DNA from: Pseudomonas sp. B21_DOA
GTDB lineage: Bacteria; Pseudomonadota; Gammaproteobacteria; Pseudomonadales; Pseudomonadaceae
Assembly: GCA_030544685.1 (NCBI GenBank)
Contig: CP086683.1
Span: forward strand, 744,001 to 808,000
DNA length: 64,000 nt
Direction of reading: 5' to 3'
The notes below the pieces were generated by a model, which was not told the origin of the DNA, made no database searches, and saw only the letters and a list, made by a program, of their open reading frames with translations. Positions 18,334 through 28,463 of the stretch are shown piece after piece. Position 1 is the first letter of the stretch, and the number at the start of each line of letters is the position of its first letter. A program made the translations under genes and the position numbers.

Positions 18334-20343
18334 ATGTCCCGACTCAATCCCCGGCAGCAAGAAGCCGTGAACTACGTCGGCGGCCCTCTATTGGTGCTCG
18401 CCGGTGCTGGCTCCGGCAAGACCAGCGTGATCACGCGCAAGATCGCGCACCTGATCCAGAACTGCGGCATCCGCGCCCAGTACATCGTCGCCATGACCTT
18501 TACCAACAAGGCCGCGCGCGAAATGAAAGAGCGGGTCGGCACCCTGTTACGTGCCGGCGAAGGGCGCGGCCTGACGGTCTGCACCTTCCACAACCTGGGC
18601 CTGAACATCATCCGCAAGGAGCATGCGCGGCTGGGCTACAAACCCGGTTTCTCGATCTTCGACGAGACCGACGTCAAAGCCCTGATGACCGACATCATGC
18701 AGAAGGAATACGCAGGCGACGACGGCGTCGACGAAATCAAGAACATGATCGGCGCCTGGAAAAATGACCTGATCCTGCCCGCTCAGGCCCTGGAGAATGC
18801 GCGCAATCCCAAGGAACAGACTGCCGCCATCGTCTACACCCACTATCAGCGCACGCTCAAGGCGTTCAACGCGGTGGACTTCGACGACCTGATCCTGCTG
18901 CCGGTAAAGCTCTTCGAGGAACACGCCGACATTCTCGAAAAGTGGCAGAACAAGGTGCGCTACCTGCTCGTCGACGAATACCAGGACACCAACGCCAGCC
19001 AGTACCTGTTGGTGAAGATGCTGATCGGCAAGCGCAACCAGTTCACCGTGGTGGGTGACGACGACCAGTCGATCTACGCCTGGCGTGGCGCGCGCCCGGA
19101 AAACCTGATGCTGCTCAAGGACGACTATCCGTCGTTGAAAGTGGTGATGCTCGAGCAGAACTACCGCTCCACCAGCCGCATCCTGCGATGCGCCAACGTG
19201 CTGATTTCGAACAACCCGCACGAATTCGAAAAGCAGCTGTGGAGCGAGATGGGCCACGGCGACGAGATCCGCGTGATCCGCTGCCGCAACGAGGATGCCG
19301 AAGCCGAGCGCGTGGCCATGGAAATCCTCAGCCTGCACTTGCGCACCGATCGTCCGTACAGCGATTTTGCGATTCTCTATCGCGGCAACTATCAGGCCAA
19401 GCTGATCGAATTGAAGCTGCAGCACCATCAGGTGCCGTATCGCCTGAGCGGCGGCAACAGCTTCTTCGGTCGCCAGGAAGTGAAGGACTTGATGGCCTAC
19501 TTCCGCCTGATCGTCAACCCGGATGACGACAACGCCTTCCTGCGTGTGATCAACGTGCCGCGCCGCGAGATCGGCTCGACCACCCTGGAAAAGCTCGGCA
19601 ACTACGCCACCGAGCGCAAGATCTCGATGTACGCTGCCACCGACGAAATTGGCCTCGGCGAACATCTCGACAGCCGCTTTACTGATCGCCTGGCGCGCTT
19701 CAAGCGCTTCATGGACAAGGTCCGCGAGCAGTGCGCCGGCGAAGATCCGATCTCGGCGCTGCGCAGCATGGTCATGGACATCGACTACGAGAACTGGCTG
19801 CGTACCAACAGCTCCAGCGACAAGGCCGCCGACTACCGCATGGGCAACGTCTGGTTCTTGATCGAGGCGTTGAAAAACACCCTCGAGAAAGACGAAGACG
19901 GCGAGATGACCGTCGAGGACGCCATCGGCAAACTGGTGCTGCGCGACATGCTCGAGCGCCAGCAGGAAGAAGAGGACGGCGCCGAAGGCGTGCAAATGAT
20001 GACGCTGCACGCCTCCAAGGGCCTGGAATTCCCCTACGTGTTCATCATGGGCATGGAAGAGGAAATCCTCCCGCACCGCTCCAGCATCGAAGCCGACACA
20101 ATCGAAGAAGAACGCCGCCTGGCCTACGTGGGCATCACGCGCGCCCGCCAGACCCTGGCCTTCACCTTCGCTGCCAAGCGCAAGCAGTACGGTGAAATCA
20201 TCGACTGCGCGCCGAGCCGCTTTCTGGATGAGCTGCCGCCGGACGATCTGGCCTGGGAAGGCAACGACGACACCCCGACTGAGGTCAAAGCCGTGCGTGG
20301 CAATAGCGCATTGGCCGATATACGCGCGATGTTAAAGCGCTAG
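18334..20343 (+). CDS. rep: ATP-dependent DNA helicase Rep
   Basis: A 669-residue superfamily 1A 3'-5' helicase that clears protein blocks ahead of replication forks. Motifs in order: Q-motif LNPRQQEAVNY, Walker A AGAGSGKTS (residues about 24-32), motif Ia AMTFTNKAAREMKERV, motif II LLVDEYQDTN, motif III VVGDDDQSIYAWRGA, motif IV LEQNYRST, motif V TLHASKGLEFPYVFI, motif VI YVGITRARQTL. Length and order match Rep rather than UvrD (shorter, no Tudor-like tail). xpt follows 57 bases later on the same strand. Confidence 0.97.
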   Translation: MSRLNPRQQEAVNYVGGPLLVLAGAGSGKTSVITRKIAHLIQNCGIRAQYIVAMTFTNKAAREMKERVGTLLRAGEGRGLTVCTFHNLGLNIIRKEHARLGYKPGFSIFDETDVKALMTDIMQKEYAGDDGVDEIKNMIGAWKNDLILPAQALENARNPKEQTAAIVYTHYQRTLKAFNAVDFDDLILLPVKLFEEHADILEKWQNKVRYLLVDEYQDTNASQYLLVKMLIGKRNQFTVVGDDDQSIYAWRGARPENLMLLKDDYPSLKVVMLEQNYRSTSRILRCANVLISNNPHEFEKQLWSEMGHGDEIRVIRCRNEDAEAERVAMEILSLHLRTDRPYSDFAILYRGNYQAKLIELKLQHHQVPYRLSGGNSFFGRQEVKDLMAYFRLIVNPDDDNAFLRVINVPRREIGSTTLEKLGNYATERKISMYAATDEIGLGEHLDSRFTDRLARFKRFMDKVREQCAGEDPISALRSMVMDIDYENWLRTNSSSDKAADYRMGNVWFLIEALKNTLEKDEDGEMTVEDAIGKLVLRDMLERQQEEEDGAEGVQMMTLHASKGLEFPYVFIMGMEEEILPHRSSIEADTIEEERRLAYVGITRARQTLAFTFAAKRKQYGEIIDCAPSRFLDELPPDDLAWEGNDDTPTEVKAVRGNSALADIRAMLKR

Positions 20344-20360
20344 AATCGACTACTTTTTAA

Positions 20361-20971
<611 letters not shown>

Positions 20972-20985
20972 CCATGCAATATCCT

Positions 20986-21075
20986 TGTGGGAGCGGGCTT
21001 GCTCGCGAAGGCATTGTCTCAGTCACCCTGTTGAGTGAATGACACACCGCTTTCGCGAGCAGGCTCGCTCCCACA
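20986..21075. repeat. REP doublet
   Basis: Two REP units in inverted orientation (TGTGGGAGCGGGCTTGCTCG at left, TTCGCGAGCAGGCTCGCTCC at right) with a 42-base centre, between the converging xpt and acyl-CoA hydrolase genes. Confidence 0.88.
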
Positions 21076-21093
21076 TTGGGTTCTGGGGTGGAG

Positions 21094-23015
21094 TTATTGC
21101 GCGGTGGCTTTGAGGCCGGTGAGCAGCAGGCGCTGAAACAGGTCCTCCTTCAAGCCTTCCGGGTTCGTCAGCTGCATCCGCTCAAGGTGTTCCGGGAACG
21201 CCGACGCCTCCGGCGCATCCAGCGCTGCCTTGCCCAATTCCAGAATCTCGGTCAGCTTGAACTTGCTCTTCAGCCAGTTCAGCGCGCGCAGCAGATCTCG
21301 TTCGATCGCGGTGAAATCACAGCCCAGCGGATACTCCGGAAACAGGTTCGGATGCCGTGCGGCAATCGCCTGCAAGCGCTGCGGTGTGTTGTCGGCGAAA
21401 CGTGGATCGAGGCGAAAATCCTTCGGCAGCTTGCCAACTTTTTGCGCCTGTTCGATCAGTCCCGGCTGGAAGCGTGAATCACTGATATTGAGCAGCGCTT
21501 CGATCACCGCTGCGTCGGATTTGCCGCGCAGGTCGGCGATGCCGTACTCGGTAACGACGATGTCACGCAGATGCCGCGGAATCGTGCAGTGGCCGTAATC
21601 CCAGACGATGTTGGAGCTGACCTCGCCGCCCGACTCACGCCAGCTGCGCAGGATCAACATCGATCTCGCGCCCTCCAGCGCGTGACCCTGGGCAACGAAG
21701 TTGTACTGCCCACCGACACCGCTGAGCACGCGTCCGTCTGCCAATTGATCAGCCACGCCGGCGCCGAGCAGAGTCATGGTGAACACGGTGTTGATGAAGC
21801 GCGCATCGATGCGCTGCAAGCGCTTGAGCTCTTCCTGGCCGTACAGCTCGTTGATATAGCTGATGCGGGTCATGTTGAATTCCAGCAGCTTGCTTTGCGG
21901 CAACTCGCGCAGCCGCTCGTAGAAACTGCGCGGGCCAAGGAAGAAGCCGCCGTGCACCGAGATACCGTCGGGCTGCGCGGCTTCGTCGAGGGTACCGGCG
22001 TTGGCCTGCTCCTGGGTCGGCACATCCGGATAGACCTTGCGCCGAATGATCCCGGCATCCGCCAATACCAACAGCCCGTTGACGAACATCTCGCTGCAAC
22101 CGTAAAGGCCTTTGGCAAATGGCGCGGTGCCGCCCTCGCGCTGAATCAATTGCGCCCATTGGCTGAGGTTGATGTCATCGAGCAACGCCTGATAGCCGGC
22201 GTTATCGGCCTGCCGCGCGAGTAACGCGGCGGTCAACGCATCGCCCATCGAACCGATGCCGATCTGCAACGTGCCGCCATCGCGCACCAGCGTGCTCGCA
22301 TGCAAGCCAATGAAATGATCCTGAAACCCCACCGGCATGTTCGGCGTTGAAAACAGCGTGCTGCTGTCCTTCTCGTCGATCAGCAGATCAAAGGTGTCGA
22401 TGTCGACTTCCGCATCGCCGGGCATGTACGGCAGATCCGTATGCACCTGGCCGACCAGCACGATGGTCTCCCCGCCTCACGGCGCTTGGCGATCATCGGC
22501 AACAGGTCGAGGGTGATGTCCGGGTTGCAGCTCAGGCTCAGACGATCGGGATGTTCGCTGCTGCTGGCCAGTAATTGCGCCACCAGGTTCAGGCCCGCGG
22601 CGTTGATGTCGCGGGCGGCATGGCTGTAATTGCTGCTGACGTAATCCTGCTGCGCCGGCGCGCTGTTGAGCAGACTGCCCGGCTGCATGAAGAACTGTTG
22701 GATGCGGATGTTGGCGGGCAGGCTGTCGCGCTGCAGATCAGCGAGGAAATCGAACTCAGGATAGTCACCAAACACGCGCTCGACGAAGGGCTCGATAAAA
22801 CGCTTCTGCAAGCCATCGCCCAGATTCGGCCGACCGAGGCACAACGCGGTATAGATCGTTAGCTGCCGTTCGGGCAGCTCCTTGATCCGCCGGTACAGCG
22901 CGTTGACGAAGTGATTCGGCTTGCCCAGCCCCAGCGGCAGGCCCATGTGGATGTGCGCCGGCAAACGCGCCAGCACATCGTCCACCGCCTGTTCGATCGA
23001 ACACAACTGCACCAT
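21094..23015 (-). pseudogene. acetyl-CoA hydrolase/transferase family, one frame break
   Basis: A large CoA-transferase/hydrolase family protein, about 640 residues when repaired. The N-terminal domain starts at ATG 23015 (MVQLCSIEQAVDDVLARL). The C-terminal catalytic domain contains GFQDHFIGLHAS, LQIGIGSMGDALTAALL, GVGGQYNFVAQGHAL and TEYGIADLRGKSDAAVI, of the acetyl-CoA hydrolase C-terminal type. One base is missing from the run at 22470-22473: one extra G on the coding strand joins RREAGE to TIVLVGQVHTDLPY without loss. The function cannot be fixed more precisely; acetate, succinate or related acyl groups are possible. It stands alone. Confidence 0.87.
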
Positions 23016-23141
23016 CTGAAGCCTCCCGCCCGTTCCGTTGATAGGGGTAGACCGAGATTGCCTTGAGTTTGCTGCAAAGGACAGCATTTGGTTTGGAGGG
23101 ATCAGGGCCTGAATGAATCGGAAACCAGAAACCACAGGCAC

Positions 23142-23167
23142 AAAAAACCGTCCGAAGACGGTTTTTT
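23142..23167 (-). terminator. terminator after cytochrome c5 gene
   Basis: An 11-base perfect stem AAAAAACCGTC / GACGGTTTTTT with a CGAA loop, 16 bases beyond the cytochrome stop on the minus strand. Confidence 0.9.
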
Positions 23168-23182
23168 CAAAGCCGGCGCTGA

Positions 23183-23608
23183 TTACAGACCGGACATCTC
23201 TTTGATCGCGCCCTTGAGCTCTTCATCGGAGCAATCGGCGCAGGTGCCTTTCGGCGGCATGGCGTTGATGCCGGTGATGGCCTTGGCGAGAATGCCGTCC
23301 AGACCACCCTGATGATCGGCCCGCTCCTTCCAGGCTGCCTTGTCGCCGATCTTCGGCGCGCCAAGCAGGCCCGTGCCGTGGCAAGCGTTGCAGTGCTTGG
23401 CGATCACGTCTTTAGGTGCCTTCGCCCCGCCACCGCCGCCAGCCGTCGCGGCCACTTCCATACCCTTGCATTCCTGCCCTTGGACACACACCTGGCCGAC
23501 GGGCTCGAGGCGTTTGGCGATGTCGTCATTTGTCGCAGCTTGAGCGCTGACAGCCCAGAGGGCCAGTACGGTTGCTGGTGCGGCCAGCATTTTCATAATT
23601 AGGTTCAC
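23183..23608 (-). CDS. cycB: cytochrome c5 family protein
   Basis: A periplasmic monohaem cytochrome c. A signal peptide (MLAAPATVLALWAVSAQA, cleaved after AQA) is followed by a domain with the haem motif CNACH in HCNACHGTGLLGAPK, an axial Met in NAMPPKG, and the extra cysteine pair of cytochrome c5 (GTCADCSDEEL). A further Cys pair (CVQGQEC) is in the N-terminal part. The GTG at 23608 has GAGGGTG upstream, whereas the ATG at 23596 has no ribosome site; either gives the same mature protein. The symbol follows the syntenic P. aeruginosa gene. The electron partner is unknown. Confidence 0.88.
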   Translation of the reverse strand: MNLIMKMLAAPATVLALWAVSAQAATNDDIAKRLEPVGQVCVQGQECKGMEVAATAGGGGGAKAPKDVIAKHCNACHGTGLLGAPKIGDKAAWKERADHQGGLDGILAKAITGINAMPPKGTCADCSDEELKGAIKEMSGL

Positions 23609-23777
23609 GCGTTCACCCTCAATGGTGGCTATTCACGCCTGCGGCCACGGTTCGCAGGCGGGCGCAAGTATAGCGGGTAGGCCGCTGTACTGAAACAACC
23701 CCATGGTTAGAGGGGTCTTGTAGCGCATCGGTAAATCGTTTCGGGGGCCTCTGCCGTATTGGCCTGGCGCCTTCTGC

Positions 23778-24326
23778 TTAGAAATTCGCCGGCGTGGCTG
23801 CGCTGATTAGTCGCGCCGGTACGTCGAACGGGTTACGGAAACGATGCGGCTTGGTACTTTCAAAATAGTAGCTGTCGCCAGCTTCGAGGATAAAAGTTTC
23901 CAGCCCTACCACCAGCTCGAGGCGACCTTCCACCAGAATCCCGGTTTCCTCGCCCTCGTGGGTGAGCATTTCTTCGCCGGTGTCGGCGCCCGGCGGGTAG
24001 ATTTCGTTGAGGAAGGCGATGGCGCGGCTCGGATGGGCCCGGCCGACCAGTTTCATGGTCACGGCGCCGTCGGAGATGTCGATCAGCTCGTTGGCCTTGT
24101 AGACGATCTGGGTCGGTTGGTCCTGCAGGATCTCTTCGGAAAAGAACTCGACCATCGACATGGGAATGCCGCCGAGCACCTTTCTCAGCGAACTGATCGA
24201 AGGGCTGACGCTGTTCTTTTCGATCATCGAAATGGTGCTGTTGGTGACGCCCGCGCGTTTGGCGAGTTCACGCTGGGAAAGCCCTTTGAGCTTGCGGATC
24301 GATTGCAGTCGTTCACCGACGTCCAA
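23778..24326 (-). CDS. pauR: PauR/PuuR-like regulator (HTH + cupin)
   Basis: A 182-residue regulator with an N-terminal Xre HTH (residues 5-60: ERLQSIRKLKGLSQRELAKR, TNSTISMIEKNSVSPSISSL) and a C-terminal cupin (residues 105-178). Proteins of this type repress polyamine-catabolism genes and respond to putrescine or cadaverine. The order pauR-dadX-ridA-dadA is the same as in P. aeruginosa, where PauR controls polyamine genes including an aldehyde dehydrogenase like the one at 34805. It lies 88 bases after dadX on the same strand and may be transcribed separately. Confidence 0.88.
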   Translation of the reverse strand: MDVGERLQSIRKLKGLSQRELAKRAGVTNSTISMIEKNSVSPSISSLRKVLGGIPMSMVEFFSEEILQDQPTQIVYKANELIDISDGAVTMKLVGRAHPSRAIAFLNEIYPPGADTGEEMLTHEGEETGILVEGRLELVVGLETFILEAGDSYYFESTKPHRFRNPFDVPARLISAATPANF

Positions 24327-24414
24327 GGCGGGAGCCTCCTGATGTTGTAAGAATATTGAGCGTTATCATGGCGACAGCGTTCAGTATTTACAACACTTGG
24401 CCCCCGCAGCGGCG

Positions 24415-25488
24415 TCAACCCTCGGAATAGAGCCTTGGCACCCGTTTCAGGTTGCAGAAGATCTGATACGGGATGGTATCGGCCCACTTTGCCACGTCGC
24501 TGGCGAGGATGTTTTTACCCCACAGCTCGACAGTTGAACCAAGCCCCGCTTCCGCTACGTCGGTCAGATCGATGCAGAGCATGTCCATCGACACGCGCCC
24601 CAGCAGGCGACTGGATTTGCCGGCCACCAGTACCGGCGTGCCGGTCGGCGCCTGGCGCGGGTAGCCGTCGGCGTACCCCATGGCGACCACACCGATGCGC
24701 ATCGGCTTGTCGGTGATGAATCTGGCGCCATAGCCGATCGGTTCGCCGGCCGGCAATTCACGCACACTGATGACTTTCGATTCGAGGGTCATCACTGGTT
24801 GCAGGCGTTCAGCGACGGCGTTGGCTTCTTCGAACGGGGTCGCGCCGTAGAGCATGATGCCCGGGCGGACCCAATCGCTTTGGATTTCTGGCCAACCGAG
24901 CACGGCTGGCGAGTTGCGCAGGCTGACTTCCGCCGCCAGCCCTTGACGCGCCGCTTCGAACACCGCGACCTGCTCGGCGCTGCTTTGCGCGTGCAATTCA
25001 TCGGCGCGGGCGAAGTGGCTCATCAACACGATTTTCGCCACCTTGCCGCTGGCCAGCAGACGTTGATATGCCGCAGGGTAGTCTTTCGGATGCAGACCGA
25101 CGCGGTGCATGCCGGAATCTAGCTTCAGCCAAACAGTAATCGGCTTGCTCAGCGCTGCCTGTTCGATCGCTTCGAGCTGCCACAGCGAATGCACCACGCA
25201 CCAGAAATCATGCTCGACGATCAACGCCAGCTCGTCGGCTTCGAAGAAGCCTTCCAGCAGCAATACCGGCGCGCGAATCCCAGCGGAACGCAGCTCCAGT
25301 GCTTCTTCAATGCAGGCCACCGCAAATCCGTCAGCCTCGGCTTCCAGCGCCTGGGCGCAACGCACCGCGCCATGGCCATAGGCGTCCGCCTTGATCACCG
25401 CGAGCGCCTTGGCGCCGGTGACTTCACGGGCAATTCGGTAGTTGTGACGCAGGGCTTGAAGGTCGATCAGGGCACGGGCAGGACGCAT
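24415..25488 (-). CDS. dadX: catabolic alanine racemase
   Basis: A 357-residue PLP-dependent racemase (fold III) that converts L-alanine to D-alanine for oxidation by DadA. The PLP lysine is in [15 protein letters not shown] at residue 33; the catalytic tyrosine is in [11 protein letters not shown]. Other family features are [14 protein letters not shown] and [14 protein letters not shown]. An in-frame ATG at 25512 is possible, but the ATG at 25488 gives the exact length and start ([18 protein letters not shown]) of known DadX. It is third in dadA-ridA-dadX, so it is the catabolic rather than the biosynthetic racemase. Confidence 0.95.
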   Translation of the reverse strand: MRPARALIDLQALRHNYRIAREVTGAKALAVIKADAYGHGAVRCAQALEAEADGFAVACIEEALELRSAGIRAPVLLLEGFFEADELALIVEHDFWCVVHSLWQLEAIEQAALSKPITVWLKLDSGMHRVGLHPKDYPAAYQRLLASGKVAKIVLMSHFARADELHAQSSAEQVAVFEAARQGLAAEVSLRNSPAVLGWPEIQSDWVRPGIMLYGATPFEEANAVAERLQPVMTLESKVISVRELPAGEPIGYGARFITDKPMRIGVVAMGYADGYPRQAPTGTPVLVAGKSSRLLGRVSMDMLCIDLTDVAEAGLGSTVELWGKNILASDVAKWADTIPYQIFCNLKRVPRLYSEG

Positions 25489-25581
25489 GGCGGCAGACTT
25501 CTGGGCGGTCATGGGAAGAAAAACCGGCGCTGACTGACGGCGTGAACCGCCAACAGCACCGGGAGAGGGATCTTGGAACCG

Positions 25582-25935
25582 TTATGGCAGCGCGGCGACG
25601 ATGGAGATCTCCACCAGAATGCTCGGCTTGGCCATCTTCGCTTCGACGGTGGCGCGGGCCGGAGCAGCGCCTTTTGGCAACCACTGGTCCCACACCGCGT
25701 TCATCCCGGCGAAGTGCGCTTCGATGTTGTTCAAATAGATTGTCGCCGACAACAGATGCTGCTTGTCGGTCCCGGCCAGATCGAGCAAGCGCTCGATATT
25801 GGCGAGCACGTCGCGGGTCTGCTGTTCAATTCCGGCGTCGAAGTCGTCGCCGACCTGCCCGGCCAGATACACGGTGCCGTTGTGGCTGACGATCTGACTC
25901 ATGCGCTCATTGGTGAGCTGGCGCTGGATTGACAT
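25582..25935 (-). CDS. RidA family protein of the dad operon
   Basis: A 117-residue RidA/YjgF-family protein. RidA members hydrolyse reactive enamines/imines such as 2-aminoacrylate. Family features are [52 protein letters not shown], and the substrate-binding Arg in [13 protein letters not shown]. The start (25935) overlaps the dadA end by 29 bases, so the two are translationally coupled. A role clearing the imine released by D-amino-acid oxidation by DadA is plausible from this context but not proven. It is distinct from the canonical RidA at 54930. Confidence 0.92.
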   Translation of the reverse strand: MSIQRQLTNERMSQIVSHNGTVYLAGQVGDDFDAGIEQQTRDVLANIERLLDLAGTDKQHLLSATIYLNNIEAHFAGMNAVWDQWLPKGAAPARATVEAKMAKPSILVEISIVAALP

Positions 25936-27211
25936 GTTTTGCGGACTCCTGGGTCTGGTTGCCGTAACGGGAAATATCGAGGCCTTCGGCGCTGATCTGC
26001 GGCTTTTTCTTCGCCATCAGGTCGGCGAGCAAACGGCCGGAACCACAGGCCATGGTCCAGCCGAGCGTACCGTGACCGGTGTTGAGGAACAGATTCTTGA
26101 ACGGCGTGGCGCCAACGATCGGCGTACCGTCCGGCGTGGTCGGGCGCAGGCCGGTCCAGAAACTCGCTTCGGCCAGATTGCCGCCCTGAGGATAAAGGTC
26201 GTTGACGATCATCTCCAGGGTTTCGCGCCGACGCGGGTTCAGCGATAGGTCAAAACCGGCGATCTCGGCCATGCCGCCGACGCGGATGCGGTTGTCGAAA
26301 CGGGTGATCGCAACCTTGTAGGTCTCGTCGAGAATGGTCGACGTCGGCGCCATGGCAGGATCGGTGATCGGCACGGTCAGCGAATAGCCCTTGAGCGGAT
26401 ACACCGGAGCCTTGATGCCCAACGGCTTGAGCAACTGCGGCGAGTAGCTGCCGAGCGCCAGCACGTAGCGGTCAGCGGTTTCCAGCTTGCCGTCAATCCA
26501 CACACCGTTGATGCGATCACCGGCGTAGTCGAGTTTCTGGATGTCCTGGCCGAAACGGAATTCCACACCGAGCTTGCGCGCCATTTCGGCGAGACGGGTG
26601 GTGAAGATCTGGCAGTCGCCGGTCTGGTCGTTGGGCAGACGCAGCGCGCCAGCGAGAATATCGGTCACGCCGGCCAGAGCCGGCTCGACGCGGGCGATGC
26701 CGGCGCGGTCGAGGACTTCAAACGGCACGCCGGACTCTTTCAGCACGGCGATGTCTTTGGCGGCGTTATCCAGTTGCGCCTGAGTACGGAACAACTGCGT
26801 CGTGCCGAGGCTGCGGCCTTCGTAGGCGATACCGGTTTCGGCGCGCAATTCATCGAGGCAGTCACGGCTGTACTCGGACAGACGCACCATGCGCTCCTTG
26901 TTCACCGCGTAACGGCTGGCGGTGCAGTTGCGCAGCATTTGCGCCATCCACAGGTATTGGTCGATATCGGCGGTGGCCTTGATCGCCAATGGCGCATGGC
27001 GTTGCAGCAGCCACGTGATGGCCTTGAGCGGCACGCCCGGCGCGGCCCACGGCGAGGCGTAACCCGGCGAGACCTGGCCGGCGTTGGCGAAACTGGTCTC
27101 CATGGCCGCAGCAGGCTGCCGGTCGACCACCACCACTTCGAACCCGGCACGCGCCAGATAGTAAGCACTGGCGGTACCGATGACGCCGCTACCCAAGACC
27201 ATGACGCGCAT
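25907..27211 (-). CDS. dadA: D-amino acid dehydrogenase small subunit
   Basis: A 434-residue FAD-dependent oxidoreductase that oxidises D-alanine (and other D-amino acids) to pyruvate and ammonia, passing electrons to the respiratory chain. The start [20 protein letters not shown] has the Rossmann GxGxxG dinucleotide motif, followed by [20 protein letters not shown]. The C-terminal FAD segment is [20 protein letters not shown]. The ATG at 27211 is preferred over a longer open frame that runs through the promoter. It is the first gene of dadA-ridA-dadX and divergent from the Lrp-type regulator. Confidence 0.97.
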   Translation of the reverse strand: MRVMVLGSGVIGTASAYYLARAGFEVVVVDRQPAAAMETSFANAGQVSPGYASPWAAPGVPLKAITWLLQRHAPLAIKATADIDQYLWMAQMLRNCTASRYAVNKERMVRLSEYSRDCLDELRAETGIAYEGRSLGTTQLFRTQAQLDNAAKDIAVLKESGVPFEVLDRAGIARVEPALAGVTDILAGALRLPNDQTGDCQIFTTRLAEMARKLGVEFRFGQDIQKLDYAGDRINGVWIDGKLETADRYVLALGSYSPQLLKPLGIKAPVYPLKGYSLTVPITDPAMAPTSTILDETYKVAITRFDNRIRVGGMAEIAGFDLSLNPRRRETLEMIVNDLYPQGGNLAEASFWTGLRPTTPDGTPIVGATPFKNLFLNTGHGTLGWTMACGSGRLLADLMAKKKPQISAEGLDISRYGNQTQESAKHVNPAPAHQ

Positions 27212-27363
27212 TTTCAATCCCTCATCGCGGCTTTCCGCCGAACTGTTTGTTAGAGCAATGATGGGCGCAGTGTAAAAAGAAATGCCAGTGCTTTTCACTA
27301 TATAAGCGCCTATATTTGGCGACAATTCTCGGTAAAAACCCTTTTCGCGGAGGCGCATCCCCT

Positions 27364-27852
27364 ATGCGTACCAACACTCAGACCAAACGTGAGCTGGACA
27401 AGATCGACCGCAACATCCTGCGCATCCTCCAGGCGGACGGGCGGATTTCCTTCACTGAGCTCGGGGAAAAGGTCGGTCTCTCGACCACGCCGTGCACCGA
27501 GCGCGTGCGGCGCCTGGAGCGCGAAGGGATCATCATGGGCTACAACGCCCGGCTCAATCCGCAGCACTTGAAGGGTAGCCTGCTGGTGTTTGTCGAAATC
27601 AGCCTCGACTACAAATCCGGCGACACATTCGAAGAATTCAGACGCGCGGTGCTGAAGCTGCCGCATGTGCTGGAGTGTCATTTGGTGTCGGGGGATTTCG
27701 ACTATCTGGTGAAGGCGCGGATTTCCGAGATGGCCTCGTACCGCAAACTGCTCGGCGACATTCTCTTGAAGCTGCCACATGTACGTGAATCGAAGAGCTA
27801 TATCGTCATGGAAGAGGTGAAAGAAAGCCTGTGCCTGCCGATTCCGGACTGA
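27364..27852 (+). CDS. dadR: Lrp/AsnC-family regulator of dad genes
   Basis: A 162-residue Lrp-type regulator: an N-terminal HTH (LDKIDRNILRILQADGRI, LSTTPCTERVRRLEREGII) and a C-terminal RAM domain with VLECHLVSGDFDYLVKARI. In P. aeruginosa, the gene at this position (lrp/dadR) activates dadAX in response to L-alanine. The ATG at 27364 lies after GGAGGCG. The 152-base region shared with dadA is AT-rich near the middle (TATAAGCGCCTATATTTGG), where the regulator probably binds. Confidence 0.95.
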   Translation: MRTNTQTKRELDKIDRNILRILQADGRISFTELGEKVGLSTTPCTERVRRLEREGIIMGYNARLNPQHLKGSLLVFVEISLDYKSGDTFEEFRRAVLKLPHVLECHLVSGDFDYLVKARISEMASYRKLLGDILLKLPHVRESKSYIVMEEVKESLCLPIPD

Positions 27853-27865
27853 AATCGGCGGCGTC

Positions 27866-27932
27866 CTTCGCGAGCAGGCTCGCTCCCACATTTGAAATGC
27901 AATCTCCTGTGGGAGCGAGCCTGCTCGCGAAG
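27866..27932. repeat. REP doublet
   Basis: A perfect inverted repeat of about 25 bases per arm (CTTCGCGAGCAGGCTCGCTC and complement) with a short centre of about 17 bases, between the converging dadR and cysteine-cluster genes. Confidence 0.9.
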
Positions 27933-27963
27933 ACGTCGACTCGGTCTGAACTGAACGCAACAG

Positions 27964-28317
27964 CTAAACCAACACCTGCCGATTCGCCGCCATGTACTGG
28001 AAAATCTGCTTCTCGACCCGCGGATGAATCAGCTCCACCGGCCGCCGCTCGTTCGGGCATGGCAGGCTATTGGTCGTACCAAACAGTCGACAGATCAGCG
28101 GCCGCTCTTCATACACAGTGCAACCATTCGGCCCCAGATGCACACAGTTGAGTTCTTCCAGCGCGGCATCCTGCTCGGCGCGGGTCTTGCGCGGCAGCCG
28201 GGCCATTTCCTCGGGCGAAGTGGTCACCGGCCCGCAGCAGTCGTGGCAGCCCGGCACGCAGTCGAACGTGGGAATCTGCTGACGCAGGGTGCGGATTTTC
28301 TGGCTGTTGCAGCTCAT
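27964..28317 (-). CDS. YkgJ family cysteine cluster protein
   Basis: A 117-residue protein of the YkgJ (UPF0153) family, whose members carry a CxxxCxxCC cluster thought to bind zinc or an iron-sulphur centre. Visible cysteines are in FDCVPGCHDCCGPV, ELNCVHLGPNGCTVYEERPLICRLFG and SLPCPNERRP. No specific function is known. The open frame extends to 28401, but the family start is MSCNSQKIRTLR at 28317. It is divergent from the oxidoreductase at 28464. Confidence 0.88.
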   Translation of the reverse strand: MSCNSQKIRTLRQQIPTFDCVPGCHDCCGPVTTSPEEMARLPRKTRAEQDAALEELNCVHLGPNGCTVYEERPLICRLFGTTNSLPCPNERRPVELIHPRVEKQIFQYMAANRQVLV

Positions 28318-28463
28318 TGAAACGGTGACCAAAGTGGCGGGCTGATGATTGTGCCGCAAAAGCCCGGATCCAGACACCGCAGGCCGACCGATGTTGCCCA
28401 CGTTCGGGCGTGCGGCTTATGCTCCGTCAAATTTTCTCGACACTCAGCCGTTGGATGATGCCC

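Noticed and set aside
18547..20076. 509-codon minus-strand frame inside rep
   Set aside because: Antisense to rep, which has all helicase motifs; the residue composition is artefactual.
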